23,377 nt of DNA from an uncultured Oscillospiraceae bacterium (GCA_947628975.1 CANRBW010000006.1:1-23377), one strand, 5' to 3'. Shown: positions 1 through 7,528, counted from the first letter of the stretch. Notes: generated from the letters alone by a model not told the origin. Translations and numbers: made by a program.

Positions 1-101
1 CCAAGGGCCGGGACGTGTTCGGCGTGGGCAAGAGCCACAACATCAACCGGGCCTCCCTGCGGGCCATCCTCTGCGCCATCAACCGCAGTCTCCTGGCCTG
101 A
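1..101 (+). CDS. 2-isopropylmalate synthase / LeuA-family protein, C-terminal end only
   Basis: Only the last 32 codons are in the window; the 5' part lies to the left. The readable tail is in the frame that begins at base 3 and ends at TGA 99-101. It contains VFGVGKSHNINRASLRAILC followed by AINR. This matches the style of the LeuA dimerisation/regulatory domain end (G.G.S..I..AS..A...A.NR) shared by 2-isopropylmalate synthase and citramalate synthase. These enzymes condense acetyl-CoA with a 2-oxo acid in leucine or isoleucine synthesis. The fragment is too short to separate the two. A strong hairpin terminator follows 42 bases later. Confidence 0.5.
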   Translation, partial: KGRDVFGVGKSHNINRASLRAILCAINRSLLA

Positions 102-143
102 CCGGGGACGCGCCGGAAGCGACCACCACCACAGCCCGGCAAA

Positions 144-184
144 GCGCCGTGGCCGCCCCCTCGAGGGCGGCCACGGCGCGTTTT
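144..184 (+). terminator. Rho-independent terminator after the LeuA-family gene
   Basis: A perfect 15-bp stem (144-158 with 165-179) closes a six-base loop, and g plus four T follow on the plus strand. The T run overlaps the TAA of folD on the other strand. The convergent folD transcript would meet the same hairpin, but with only three T after it, so termination looks stronger for the plus strand. Confidence 0.8.
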
Positions 185-1034
185 ACTCCTCCTCCAGGCC
201 CAGGCGGCGCAGGGAGGAGCGGTAGGTGTTCACCATGAGCATGGCGCGGGTCATGGGGCCCACCCCGCCGGGCACCGGGGTGAGATAGCCCGCCCTGGGC
301 GCGACGCTGGCCACGTCCACGTCCCCGCAGAGCTTGCCCTGGGCGTCCCGGTTCATGGCCACGTCGACGACCACCGCGCCCTCCTTCACCATCTCCCCGG
401 TCACCAGGCCCACCTTCCCCACGGCGGACACCAGAATGTCCGCCGCGGCGCACTTTTGGGCCAGGTCCGGGGTCCTGGAGTGGCAGATCGTCACCGTGCC
501 GTTCTCCGCCAGCAGGAGCATGGCCATGGGCTTGCCCACGATGTTGGACCGGCCCAGCACCACGCAGGTCTTCCCCGCCGGGTGGACGCCGTACTCGTGG
601 AGCAGCGCCATCACCCCGCCGGGGGTACAGGGGACAAAGCCCCCCTTCTGCCCGGTGTAGAGCCGGCCCACGTTCACCGGGTGGAAGCAGTCCACGTCCT
701 TGTCGGGGCGGATGGCGTCCAGCAGGGCGGTGGCGTCCAGCCCGCCGGGCAGGGGGAGCTGGACCAGGATGCCGTCTATGTCCTCCCGGCCGTTGAGCTG
801 ATCGATCAGAGCCAGCAGCTCCTCCTGGGAAACCCCCGCGGGCATGGTGTACTCTTCGCTGTAAAAGCCACAGGCTTCACAGTCCCGGCGCTTGCCGTTG
901 ACGTAGGTGCGGCTGGCCGGGTCGTCCCCCACCAGAATCACCGCCAGGCCGGGTCTTCTGGGAAGGTCTTTTGCTTTACAGGCAAGGTCGTTCTTGATTT
1001 TGGCCGCCAGGGCCTTTCCGTCCAGCGTGATCAC
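183..1034 (-). CDS. folD: Bifunctional methylenetetrahydrofolate dehydrogenase / cyclohydrolase FolD
   Basis: This is a cytosolic enzyme of one-carbon metabolism. It oxidises 5,10-methylene-THF with NADP and hydrolyses methenyl-THF to 10-formyl-THF. The 283-residue product has the usual FolD length. Visible motifs are Y44-x3-K48 in SRTYVNGKRRD (catalytic Tyr/Lys), LVQLPLPGGLDA, DKDVDCFHPVNVG, PCTPGGV, the dinucleotide-binding GRSNIVGKPMAMLL, and the C-terminal TPVPGGVGPMTRAML signature. The start is GTG at 1034, with GGAGGAGG a few bases upstream. It shares GTGA with the stop of lgt, so translation is probably coupled. The open frame continues upstream, but that part is the antisense-like shadow of lgt and has no similarity. 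It is the last gene of the yfmF-yfmH-lgt-folD unit. Confidence 0.97.
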   Translation of the reverse strand: MITLDGKALAAKIKNDLACKAKDLPRRPGLAVILVGDDPASRTYVNGKRRDCEACGFYSEEYTMPAGVSQEELLALIDQLNGREDIDGILVQLPLPGGLDATALLDAIRPDKDVDCFHPVNVGRLYTGQKGGFVPCTPGGVMALLHEYGVHPAGKTCVVLGRSNIVGKPMAMLLLAENGTVTICHSRTPDLAQKCAAADILVSAVGKVGLVTGEMVKEGAVVVDVAMNRDAQGKLCGDVDVASVAPRAGYLTPVPGGVGPMTRAMLMVNTYRSSLRRLGLEEE

Positions 1035-1948
1035 GGTTCCTCCTCCTTTGTCCCCATGTCCGGGTTTGCGTTCTGTGCCTCCGGCGGGCGCTTTTTCCCC
1101 GCCAACCGGTAGATCAGCACCCCCATCGCCACCAGGGCGGACGCCCAGGCCAGCACCTGGCTCACCCGCAGGGGCGCGCCTCCCACCGTCCAGTGGAAGA
1201 GGGGCAGGTAGTCCCGCCGCAGGCCCTCGATCCAGCCCCGGCCGACGCCGTACCAGGCCAGGTAGGTGAGGAACATCTGCCCCTCGAACCGCCGCCAGCC
1301 CTTTTTGACGATCCAGATCATAAGTACCAGCCCCACCAGGTTCCACAGGCTCTCGTAGAGGAAGGTGGGGTGGACCTCCTGATAGCCCAGAAGGGCCCCC
1401 GTGTTGCTGTCGAAGACCCGCTCCACCCCCATGCGCCATGGCAGGGTGGTCTCATAGCCGAAGGCCTCCACATTGACGAAGTTGCCCCAGCGGCCCACCG
1501 CCTGGCCGATGAGCAGGCCGAAGGCCCCCAGGTCCAGGTAGGGCCCGATCCGCTCCTTCCGGACCTTGCAGAAGACCACCACCGTCAGCACCGCGGCGAT
1601 GATCCCGCCGTAGATGGCCAGGCCCCCGTCCCAGATGCGGACGGTGGCGGCCCAGTCCACCCCGCCGGAGTCGGTGCGGAACTCCCCGGTGTTCCGGCTC
1701 AGGGCGGTGATCACATAGTAGGCCCTGGCCCCCAGGATGGCAAGGGGTACGGCGCAGAGGAGCATATCGATCAGGCTGTCGGCGGTCACGCCGAATTTCG
1801 GGGCCCGGCGGCAACAGAACCACACCGCCAGCAGAAAGCCCAGGGCGATGATGATGCCGTACCAGTAGATGGGGTGGCCGAACAGGCGGAAGGCCACTCG
1901 GTTCAGGTGGAACTCCAGCCCCAGGCCTGGAAAGGTCACGGTGTTCAT
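1031..1948 (-). CDS. lgt: Prolipoprotein diacylglyceryl transferase Lgt
   Basis: This integral membrane enzyme moves diacylglycerol from phosphatidylglycerol onto the lipobox cysteine of prolipoproteins. The 305-residue protein has several hydrophobic segments, starting with YWYGIIIALGFLLAVWF. It carries the Lgt signature GRWGNFVNVEAFG, preceded by GLLIGQAV. HPTFLYESLWNLVG and the C-terminal FRVSQ-like RVSQVLAW also fit the family. The start chosen is ATG at 1948 (MNTVTFPGLGLEF), with GGAGG 10 bases upstream; the longer open frame adds 19 unrelated residues. The ATG overlaps the stop of the upstream yfmH-like gene (ATGA), and the lgt stop overlaps the folD start, so all three are one transcript. 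Confidence 0.96.
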   Translation of the reverse strand: MNTVTFPGLGLEFHLNRVAFRLFGHPIYWYGIIIALGFLLAVWFCCRRAPKFGVTADSLIDMLLCAVPLAILGARAYYVITALSRNTGEFRTDSGGVDWAATVRIWDGGLAIYGGIIAAVLTVVVFCKVRKERIGPYLDLGAFGLLIGQAVGRWGNFVNVEAFGYETTLPWRMGVERVFDSNTGALLGYQEVHPTFLYESLWNLVGLVLMIWIVKKGWRRFEGQMFLTYLAWYGVGRGWIEGLRRDYLPLFHWTVGGAPLRVSQVLAWASALVAMGVLIYRLAGKKRPPEAQNANPDMGTKEEEP

Positions 1949-3234
1949 CGTCCGCCCTCCTTCGGGGTGATGACGGCCAGGGCACAGCGCTCCGGGGTGA
2001 GGCACCGGGCGAAGAACTCTTGCACCTCCTGGGGCCGGATGGTCCGGAACACCTCCGGGAAGGTCAGGTAGTCCATGCCGTCAAAGTATCCCTGGGCCAG
2101 CTCCACCGCCGTGTTCTCAAAGGAGTTGAGCTGGCTGACCATGCCGCCGTAGGCGGCCTTTTTGCACCGCTCGAACCACGCCGGGTCGAAGCCCTCGCTC
2201 CCCAGGCGGCGGCACTGGTCCAGCACCGCGTCCCGCACCGCGGCGGGGTCCCGGCTCTCCCCGCCCAGGGCCAGGAAGGCGCAGCCTGGGTAGTCCTCGT
2301 AGCCGCAGGAGAAGGCCCGGTTGACCAGACCCTGGCCGTAGAGCCGGTTGTAGAGCGGGCTGGCGTCCCCGGCCAGCAGGTCGGCGGCCAGGGCCCCCAC
2401 CAGCTGGTCCCGGAGCCGCTGGGCCCCGTCCTGGGGCACGGGGAGCTTGAAGCCCACCTGGAAGAGGGGGGTGGAGACCTCCATGGAGCGGCTGGTCTCA
2501 TGCCGGACGGCGTCCGACCCCTCCTCCCCGCCGTAGTCCCGGCGGGGGGCGGGTCCCCCCTGCCCGGTCACCACCTGGCGGGCGATCTCCAGCACCCCCT
2601 GGGGGTCCACGTCCCCCACCACGGTGAGGACCATGTTGGCGGGGGTGTAGAACGCCCGGTGACAGGCGTAGAGGGTCTGGTCGGTGATGTGGGAGATGGA
2701 CTCCTGGGTCCCGGCGATGTGGGTGCGGACGGGGTGGTGGGCGTAGAGACAGCCCAGCAGGTCGTAGAAGACCTCGGTCTCCGCCTCGTCGTCCCCCATG
2801 GCGATCTCCTGGCCGATGATGCCCTGCTCCTTGGCCACGCTCTCGGGGGTGAACCAGGGCTCGGTGACAAAGCCCAGCAGGGTCCGCAGGTTCTCCTCAA
2901 AGCCCTGGGTGCACTGGAAGAAGTACCCCGTGATGCCGAAGGCGGTGAAGGCGTTGGGGTCGGCGCCGTTGGCGGCCATGAGCTGGAGGGCGTTGCCGTC
3001 CTTGGTGTCAAAGAGCTTGTGCTCCAGGAAGTGGGCCACCCCCGCCGGGGTGTCCCACCAGCCCTCCCCGGCGTCGAAGCGCGTATCCAGCCCCCCGTAC
3101 CGGGTGGCGAAGAAGGCGAACTGCTTGCCGTAGCCGGGGCGCTTGTCCACGATGACGCGCAGGCCGTTGTCCAGACTGCCCTGGAAAATGTCCATCCCCA
3201 GCTTTTCGTAGCGGGTCTCACGCACGGTCCTCAT
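1945..3234 (-). CDS. yfmH: M16-family zinc peptidase, YfmH-like
   Basis: The 429-residue protein belongs to the insulinase/M16 family. The inverted zinc motif HXXEH is intact (H68-F-L-E71-H72 in AGVAHFLEHKLFD), and the distal ligand is probably E143 in IGQEIAMGDDE. This is therefore the catalytically competent half of the pair. The second, inactive-type M16 domain follows in the C-terminal half. No signal peptide is seen, so it should be cytosolic. In Firmicutes this protein pairs with YfmF, and current databases link the pair to EF-P 5-aminopentanol modification; no EF-P gene is in the window. The ATG at 3234 follows an AAGGGGG run very closely and lies inside the end of yfmF (17-base overlap), as expected for coupled subunits. 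Confidence 0.9.
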   Translation of the reverse strand: MRTVRETRYEKLGMDIFQGSLDNGLRVIVDKRPGYGKQFAFFATRYGGLDTRFDAGEGWWDTPAGVAHFLEHKLFDTKDGNALQLMAANGADPNAFTAFGITGYFFQCTQGFEENLRTLLGFVTEPWFTPESVAKEQGIIGQEIAMGDDEAETEVFYDLLGCLYAHHPVRTHIAGTQESISHITDQTLYACHRAFYTPANMVLTVVGDVDPQGVLEIARQVVTGQGGPAPRRDYGGEEGSDAVRHETSRSMEVSTPLFQVGFKLPVPQDGAQRLRDQLVGALAADLLAGDASPLYNRLYGQGLVNRAFSCGYEDYPGCAFLALGGESRDPAAVRDAVLDQCRRLGSEGFDPAWFERCKKAAYGGMVSQLNSFENTAVELAQGYFDGMDYLTFPEVFRTIRPQEVQEFFARCLTPERCALAVITPKEGGR

Positions 3235-4522
3235 CCCCCTTCCCCATCAGCCGATAGACCGTATCCAGCTCGATCCCCTGGGCGATCCGGACCACCTCCT
3301 GGGCGGTGACCGACTCCACCCGCCGGGCGGTCTCCTCCGGGCCGCCGTCCCAGACCCCGGTGACGGCGGCGGTGAGGTAGAACTGCTCCAGCCGGCTGCG
3401 GCTGTCCAGGGCGCTCTTGAAGGAGTGGATCACCGCCTGCTTGGCGCTTTTCAGCTCCTCGTCGGTAAAGGCCCCGGCCCGGACCGCCTCCAGCTGGGTG
3501 AGGATCTCCTCCTGGGCCTGGTCCATGCGGTCGAACTCCACCCCGGAGGACACCGCGCAGAGGCTCTTGACCGGGTCGGTGGAGGCGCTGGCGTAATAGC
3601 AGAGGGAGAGCTTCTCCCGCACGTTGAGGAAGAGCTTGGAGGTGGCGGTGCCGCCGTAGAGGGCGTTGAAGACCAGCAGAGCCGGGTAGTCCTCCCGGCC
3701 GATCCGGGCCCCGCCGGCGCGAAAGCCCATGCACAGCTTCCCCTGGGTCACGTCCAGGCGGTCCACCACCGTCCGGACCGGCCCCTGGGGGCGGTCCACC
3801 ACGGCACAGCGCAGGGCGGCGGGCGTCCGCTCCCCCCGCCGGGCGCGCAGGCCCTCCACCAGCGGGGCGAGCACCTGCCGGACCCGCTGGAGGTCGGCGC
3901 TGCCGCAGTAGTGGAGCTCCACCTGGGCGGAGGCCAACAGCTCCTGATACGCCTCCCAGGCGCTCTGGGGGGTGAGGGCCGCCGCCTCCTCCTCCGCGCC
4001 GTAGCGGTCCACGCCGTAGGCCTCCGTCCGGCACATCTCCTGGATCAGCCGGAGAGTGGCGTATTGCCGCTTGTCGTTCATCTGGGCCCGGATGGCCAGG
4101 AGCAGGTTGTCCCGCTCCCCGTCCACATAGTCGGGGCGGAAGATCCCCTCCTGGGTGGCGGGCTCCAACAGCAGCTGGGCCAGCAGGCCCGCCGCCGGCT
4201 CCAGCACCGACTCCCCTTCCAGGGTGTAGGGGTCGTCCAGAAAGCTGCCGATGAGGCCCAGACACTGGGTCTCCCCCTTGGAGCGCACCGTCGGCTCCAG
4301 CATCCCGCCGTAGAGCTCGTCCAGCCGGGCGCTGACCGCCTCCATGGTGGGCCATTCCCTACAGCCCCGGCGCAGGATAAAGGGCACGGCGGCGTTGGCC
4401 GACGCCCGGCCCCGCTCCAGCGGGGTCAGAAAGGTGGCCGAGAGAGTCGCGCTTTTGAACTTCCCGGTCCGGATGGCGGTGAGGAAGACCCCCGGCGCCA
4501 GCGGTTCGCGGATCACATCCAT
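3218..4522 (-). CDS. yfmF: M16-like peptidase partner, YfmF-like (no zinc motif)
   Basis: The 434-residue product is homologous in layout to M16 peptidases. The place where HXXEH would sit reads AVPFILRRGCREWPTMEAVS, so the zinc site is missing. Family members of this kind form a heterodimer with an active M16 partner, here the adjacent YfmH-like protein. Conserved blocks include RLDELYGGMLEP near the N-terminus, and FNALYGGTATSKLF followed by NVREKLSLCYYASA in the middle; the R/Y region of the latter is normally part of substrate binding in M16 proteins. The ATG at 4522 has AAAGGAG about nine bases upstream. It is the first gene of the operon, and a TATAAT promoter lies 50-80 bases upstream. 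Confidence 0.88.
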   Translation of the reverse strand: MDVIREPLAPGVFLTAIRTGKFKSATLSATFLTPLERGRASANAAVPFILRRGCREWPTMEAVSARLDELYGGMLEPTVRSKGETQCLGLIGSFLDDPYTLEGESVLEPAAGLLAQLLLEPATQEGIFRPDYVDGERDNLLLAIRAQMNDKRQYATLRLIQEMCRTEAYGVDRYGAEEEAAALTPQSAWEAYQELLASAQVELHYCGSADLQRVRQVLAPLVEGLRARRGERTPAALRCAVVDRPQGPVRTVVDRLDVTQGKLCMGFRAGGARIGREDYPALLVFNALYGGTATSKLFLNVREKLSLCYYASASTDPVKSLCAVSSGVEFDRMDQAQEEILTQLEAVRAGAFTDEELKSAKQAVIHSFKSALDSRSRLEQFYLTAAVTGVWDGGPEETARRVESVTAQEVVRIAQGIELDTVYRLMGKGDEDRA

Positions 4523-4574
4523 GGGCCAGTCTCCTTTTTTCTCCTAGAGTGGACGCGCGGTTCGCGCGGATACC

Positions 4575-4603
4575 ATTATACAACAGTTTGTCCGGTTTGG
4601 CAC
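4575..4603 (-). promoter_or_regulatory. Sigma-A type promoter of the yfmF-yfmH-lgt-folD operon
   Basis: On the minus strand, GTGCCA (4603-4598) and a perfect TATAAT (4580-4575) are separated by exactly 17 bases. They lie 53 bases upstream of the yfmF ATG. The -35 box matches TTGACA at four of six positions. Confidence 0.7.
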
Positions 4604-4629
4604 CTATTATTTTTCCGCCACCGGACAAA
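4587..4629. promoter_or_regulatory. 10-bp perfect inverted repeat over the yfmF promoter spacer
   Basis: tttgtccggt (4587-4596) and accggacaaa (4620-4629) are exact reverse complements separated by 23 bases. The first arm lies in the -10/-35 spacer of the yfmF promoter and the second lies upstream of its -35 box. The position suits a regulator binding site for the divergent pair yfmF / Cys-rich gene. No regulator is identified. It could also form a hairpin in the leader of the plus-strand gene. Confidence 0.4.
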
Positions 4630-4683
4630 ACATAATTTCACCACCCGGAGGCCATACTGACCCACAGGTGGTGAAGCAGTACC

Positions 4684-4860
4684 ATGAGCTTGATCGGCTG
4701 TACCAGCGATTGCCTCTATCAGAGGGACGGCTACTGCCAGCTGGAGCGGGCCATGTCCAGCGGGGAGCCCAGCGGCGAGAACCCCTGCGTCAACTATGTG
4801 CCCCGGTCACAGGATGGCGGCCAGCGCCTCCCGGATGTTCCGCACCCGGATGAGCTGTAG
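4684..4860 (+). CDS. Small Cys-rich protein (58 aa), unknown function
   Basis: The frame reads MSLIGCTSDCLYQRDGYCQL and goes on to NPCVNYVPRSQDG. There are four cysteines in the pattern C6-x3-C10-x7-C18-x16-C35, which could bind a metal. Short Clostridia proteins with this CxxxCxYQxxGxCxL layout are common; as I remember, some databases label them hydroxymyristoyl-ACP dehydratase, which cannot be right for a 58-residue protein. ATG 4684 is the only start after an in-frame stop at 4672; AGGTGG lies about 13 bases upstream, a rather long spacing. The last 54 bases overlap the 3' end of radA on the opposite strand. The residues after about 43 are then only whatever the antisense of radA allows. 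It is probably real because of the cysteine pattern. Confidence 0.6.
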   Translation: MSLIGCTSDCLYQRDGYCQLERAMSSGEPSGENPCVNYVPRSQDGGQRLPDVPHPDEL

Positions 4861-6180
4861 CCCCTCCGGCTGGGTCAGCCGGCCGTGCTCCCTGGCGGGG
4901 ACAAGGCACTTGGTAAAGCCCAGGCGGCGGATCTCCGCCAGCCGCTGGGACAGGGAGTTGACGCTCCTCAGCTCCCCGGTGAGGCCCACCTCCCCCACCG
5001 CGGCCAGGTCGCCGGGGACGTTTTTGTCCCGGAAGCTGGAGGCCAGGGCGATCACGGCGGCCAGGTCCGCCGCCGGCTCCCCCACCCAGAGTCCGCCGAT
5101 GACGTTGAGGTAGGCGTCGCACCCGCTGAGCATCAGCCCGCCCCGCTTCTCCAGCACCGCCAGCAGCAGGGCGGAGCGGTTGTAGTCAAAGCCGTTGCTG
5201 GTACGCCGGGCGTTGGCGTAGCCGCTGGGGACCACCAGGGCCTGGATCTCCGCCAGCACCGGCCGGGCCCCCTCCATCACGCAGGTGACGCAGGTGCCGG
5301 GGGTGTCCTGGGGCCGGCCGGAGAGCAGGGCCTCGGAGGGGTTGGGGACCTCGGTGAGCCCCTCGTCCCCCATCTCGAACACGCCGATCTCGTTGGTGGC
5401 GCCGAAGCGGTTCTTGGCCGCCCGCAAAATGCGGTGGGACATATGGGCCTCCCCCTCGAAGTAAAGGACGCAGTCCACCATGTGCTCCAGCACCTTGGGC
5501 CCCGCCAGGGACCCCTCCTTGTTGATGTGGCCGATGACGAAGACGGTGATCCCCTGGCCCTTGGCCAGCTGCATCAGGGCCATGGTGCACTCCTTCACCT
5601 GGGCCACGCTGCCGGGGGAGGCGGCGGAGTCGCCGTGGTACATGGTCTGGATGGAGTCCACGATGAGCACGTCCGGCCTCAGCTCGTTCACCGACTCCAG
5701 CACGTCCTCCAGGTCGGTCTCGCTGAGGAGGTAGAGCCCCTCTCCCCGCACCTTCAGCCGCTCCGCCCGGAGCTTGATCTGCCGCTGGGACTCCTCCCCG
5801 GATACATAGAGGACGTTGGCGAAGCGGCACAGGCTGTCGCAGATCTGGAGCATGAGGGTGGACTTGCCGATGCCGGGGGCGCCGCCCACCAGCACCAGAG
5901 AGCCCCGCACCGCGCCGCCGCCCAGCACCCGGTCCAGCTCCCCCATGCCGGTGGGGAAGCGCAGCTCGTCGGTGGTCTCCACCTCCCCGATGGGCCGGGG
6001 GCGGTTCACGCCGCCGGGGCGCTCCCGCCGCGGGGCGGAGGGGGACCGCTTCCCCGCGGCCTCGGCGGGCTGCTCCACCACGGTGTTCCAGGCGCCGCAG
6101 GCGGGGCACTGGCCCTGCCACTTGGGGGTCTCATTCCCACACTGGGTGCAGTAGAAGACCCGTTTCGTCTTGGGGGGCAT
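4807..6180 (-). CDS. radA: DNA repair protein RadA
   Basis: RadA is a RecA-like, hexameric helicase that helps branch migration during recombination. The 457-residue product has all its parts: an N-terminal C4 zinc finger (C11-x2-C14...C25-x2-C28), Walker A GGAPGIGKST near residue 100, Walker B VLIVDSIQTMYHG, the RadA-specific AKNRFGATNEIGVF motif near residue 257, and the C-terminal Lon-like domain (YLNVIGGLWVGEPAADLA, GEVGLTGELRSV). The ATG at 6180 is preceded by GAAGGAG. The first 50 bases lie inside the end of the amidase gene, so both probably share its promoter. The 3' end overlaps the small Cys-rich gene on the other strand. Confidence 0.97.
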   Translation of the reverse strand: MPPKTKRVFYCTQCGNETPKWQGQCPACGAWNTVVEQPAEAAGKRSPSAPRRERPGGVNRPRPIGEVETTDELRFPTGMGELDRVLGGGAVRGSLVLVGGAPGIGKSTLMLQICDSLCRFANVLYVSGEESQRQIKLRAERLKVRGEGLYLLSETDLEDVLESVNELRPDVLIVDSIQTMYHGDSAASPGSVAQVKECTMALMQLAKGQGITVFVIGHINKEGSLAGPKVLEHMVDCVLYFEGEAHMSHRILRAAKNRFGATNEIGVFEMGDEGLTEVPNPSEALLSGRPQDTPGTCVTCVMEGARPVLAEIQALVVPSGYANARRTSNGFDYNRSALLLAVLEKRGGLMLSGCDAYLNVIGGLWVGEPAADLAAVIALASSFRDKNVPGDLAAVGEVGLTGELRSVNSLSQRLAEIRRLGFTKCLVPAREHGRLTQPEGLQLIRVRNIREALAAIL

Positions 6181-6892
6181 GGGGGGTCGCTCCTTCCTCG
6201 TTGGTATATTGCAGATAGGACCCGGCGATGACGGCGGCCAGGGCGGTCTGGTAGGACGGGTCCTTCAGCCGGGCCAGCTCCTCCGGGTTGGACAGAAATC
6301 CGCACTCCACCAGGATGGCCGGGCAGGCGATGTGGTTCATCAGGTACACGTCGTGGGCGATGGGCTTCTCCGCCCGGCGGTTCTCCGGCTCCAGACAGGT
6401 CCGCAGGTTGTCCTGGGTCCGCTTGGCCCAGGGCTGGCCCAAGGGGCCGTTGGCGTAGAAGACCTGGGCCCCGTGGTATTGGGCCTGGGGGAAGGAGTTC
6501 TGGTGGATGCTGATCACCCTGGGGTCGGCCAGGGCGCCGATGGCGGCCACCCGGTTGTGGAGGTCGCTGACCTTCTTCTGGCGGATGGTCTGGGCGTCGG
6601 GGCTGTGGAGGGAGACGTCCCGGTCCCGCAGCAGCAGGGTCTCCCGCCCCCAAAAGGTGAGGATGGCGTCCAGCCGCTGGGCGACCGCCAGGTTGACCCC
6701 GCTCTCCGCCGTGCCGTCGGCGGCCACCGCGCCCCCGTCCTCCCCGCCGTGGCCGGGGTCGATGACCACCACCGTCCCCGCCGGAGCGGCGGTGGGGGCG
6801 GCCGCCGGGCGGCGGAGCAGGACAAAGCCCAGCAGGGCCAGCAGGGCCAGGGCCCCGAGTGACAAAATTTTCCAGAACCCGCTTTTGGTCAA
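6131..6892 (-). CDS. N-acetylmuramoyl-L-alanine amidase (Amidase_3), CwlD-like
   Basis: This is a zinc-dependent amidase that cuts the bond between muramic acid and L-alanine in peptidoglycan. The 253-residue protein has one N-terminal hydrophobic helix (about residues 8-26, SLGALALLALLGFVLL), so it is membrane-anchored or exported. The Amidase_3 domain follows directly. Zinc ligands and catalytic residues are visible: H48 in IDPGHGG, E63 in TAESGVNLA, H130 in VISIHQNS, and E196 in ILVECGFLSNPEE. There is no cell-wall-binding repeat. Size and single-domain layout resemble CwlD, which makes muramic lactam in spore cortex, but specificity is inferred. The start is TTG at 6892, with GGAGGCGAGG just upstream; no ATG fits. 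Confidence 0.88.
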   Translation of the reverse strand: MTKSGFWKILSLGALALLALLGFVLLRRPAAAPTAAPAGTVVVIDPGHGGEDGGAVAADGTAESGVNLAVAQRLDAILTFWGRETLLLRDRDVSLHSPDAQTIRQKKVSDLHNRVAAIGALADPRVISIHQNSFPQAQYHGAQVFYANGPLGQPWAKRTQDNLRTCLEPENRRAEKPIAHDVYLMNHIACPAILVECGFLSNPEELARLKDPSYQTALAAVIAGSYLQYTNEEGATPHAPQDETGLLLHPVWE

Positions 6893-6950
6893 TTCCCTCG
6901 CCTCCCCGCCTCCATGGTATGAAAGGGGGGCGGGAACTAGACTATTCCAG

Positions 6951-6979
6951 ATTATAGCACAGCCTGTCCCCCTTGCCTA
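6951..6979 (-). promoter_or_regulatory. Sigma-A type promoter of the amidase-radA unit
   Basis: On the minus strand, TAGGCA (6979-6974) and a perfect TATAAT (6956-6951) are 17 bases apart, about 60 bases upstream of the TTG start. The -35 box matches four of six positions. The same pair (TAGGCA, 17, TATAAT) recurs before the Gabija-like gene. Confidence 0.65.
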
Positions 6980-7004
6980 GCCGTTTCGTCAAAAAATCCG
7001 GCGG

Positions 7005-7012
7005 CATAGAAT
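7005..7012 (+). promoter_or_regulatory. Possible sporulation (sigma-E/K type) -10 element of the cotJ operon
   Basis: CATAGAAT fits the CATANNNT -10 consensus used by the mother-cell sigma factors E and K, which drive coat genes in Bacillus and Clostridium. No convincing sigma-A -10 box lies between here and the gene. A clear -35 box is not visible; a CGTCAAAAAA stretch sits upstream at 6987-6996. Transcription from here would start near 7019, exactly at the base of the hairpin 7019-7038. Confidence 0.4.
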
Positions 7013-7018
7013 GTCCTG

Positions 7019-7038
7019 GCGGAGGCGTGAGCCTCCGC
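7019..7038 (+). promoter_or_regulatory. 5' leader hairpin with GTGA tetraloop before cotJ
   Basis: gcggaggc (7019-7026) pairs perfectly with gcctccgc (7031-7038) around a GTGA (GNRA-type) loop. The AGAGAGGAGG ribosome site starts three bases later. A stem at the very 5' end of a transcript commonly protects mRNA from decay, so this could stabilise the coat mRNA. Confidence 0.55.
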
Positions 7039-7051
7039 GGAGAGAGGAGGA

Positions 7052-7528
7052 ATGTCTGTGTATCCCAAGCCCGACAAGCCGGTGGAGGACATGGAGCCCA
7101 CCTGCCCCGATACCAACGGCGCCATGCCCTCCTGCGCCCCGCTGGCCGTCCCCTATGTGCCTTTCCAGCGGAGGGGCGCGCAGAAGTACGACCACAGCGC
7201 GGCGCTGGAAAACGGCACCCTGTTCCCCGGGCTCAACCTGCCCTTCAAGCTCAAGGCCAAGGCCGCCAACGTGCCCATGACCCCCCTGGGGGAGCTCCAG
7301 GCCCTGGAGTTCGTGCTGGTGGAGCTGGGCCTGTATCTGGACACCCACGCCGACGACGCCCAGGCCATGGAGCTCTACCGCCAGTACGCCGCCCTGGAGA
7401 AGGAGGGCCGGGCCCGCTACGAGCAGATGTACGGCCCCGTCACCCAGCCGGCGGCCGCCCAGTCCAAGACCTGGAGCTGGCTGAGCGACCCCTGGCCCTG
7501 GAACTACCAGGAAGGAGGGGACAAATAA
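7052..7528 (+). CDS. Fused CotJA-CotJB spore coat protein
   Basis: The 158-residue product joins two proteins that are usually separate. Residues about 25-65 match CotJA (AVPYVPFQRRGAQKYDH, then the GT.FP.L..PF signature as NGTLFPGLNLPF). Residues about 78-158 match CotJB (GELQALEFVLVELGLYLDTH, YGPVT, and WSWLSDPWPWNYQ, whose PWPW end is typical). CotJA, CotJB and CotJC are made in the mother cell and go into the spore coat. ATG 7052 sits one base after GGAGG, which is too close; GTG 7058 (VYPKPDKP) has a better seven-base spacing and may be the real start. The TAA touches the cotJC start codon, so the two genes are translated together. Confidence 0.85.
   Translation: MSVYPKPDKPVEDMEPTCPDTNGAMPSCAPLAVPYVPFQRRGAQKYDHSAALENGTLFPGLNLPFKLKAKAANVPMTPLGELQALEFVLVELGLYLDTHADDAQAMELYRQYAALEKEGRARYEQMYGPVTQPAAAQSKTWSWLSDPWPWNYQEGGDK

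Noticed and set aside
183..1439. Longer FolD with an extra N-terminal part.
   Set aside because: The extension is out-of-frame lgt sequence; GTG 1034 has a strong ribosome site and fits the family length.
1193..2071. Long plus-strand open frames opposite lgt, yfmH, yfmF, radA and other GC-rich genes.
   Set aside because: They are antisense shadows caused by high GC. They have repetitive His/Gly/Val/Leu composition and no ribosome sites or recognisable domains.
4597..4636. Plus-strand promoter TTGGCA ... CATAAT for the small Cys-rich gene.
   Set aside because: The boxes are 28 bases apart, too far for sigma-A; no better pair was found.
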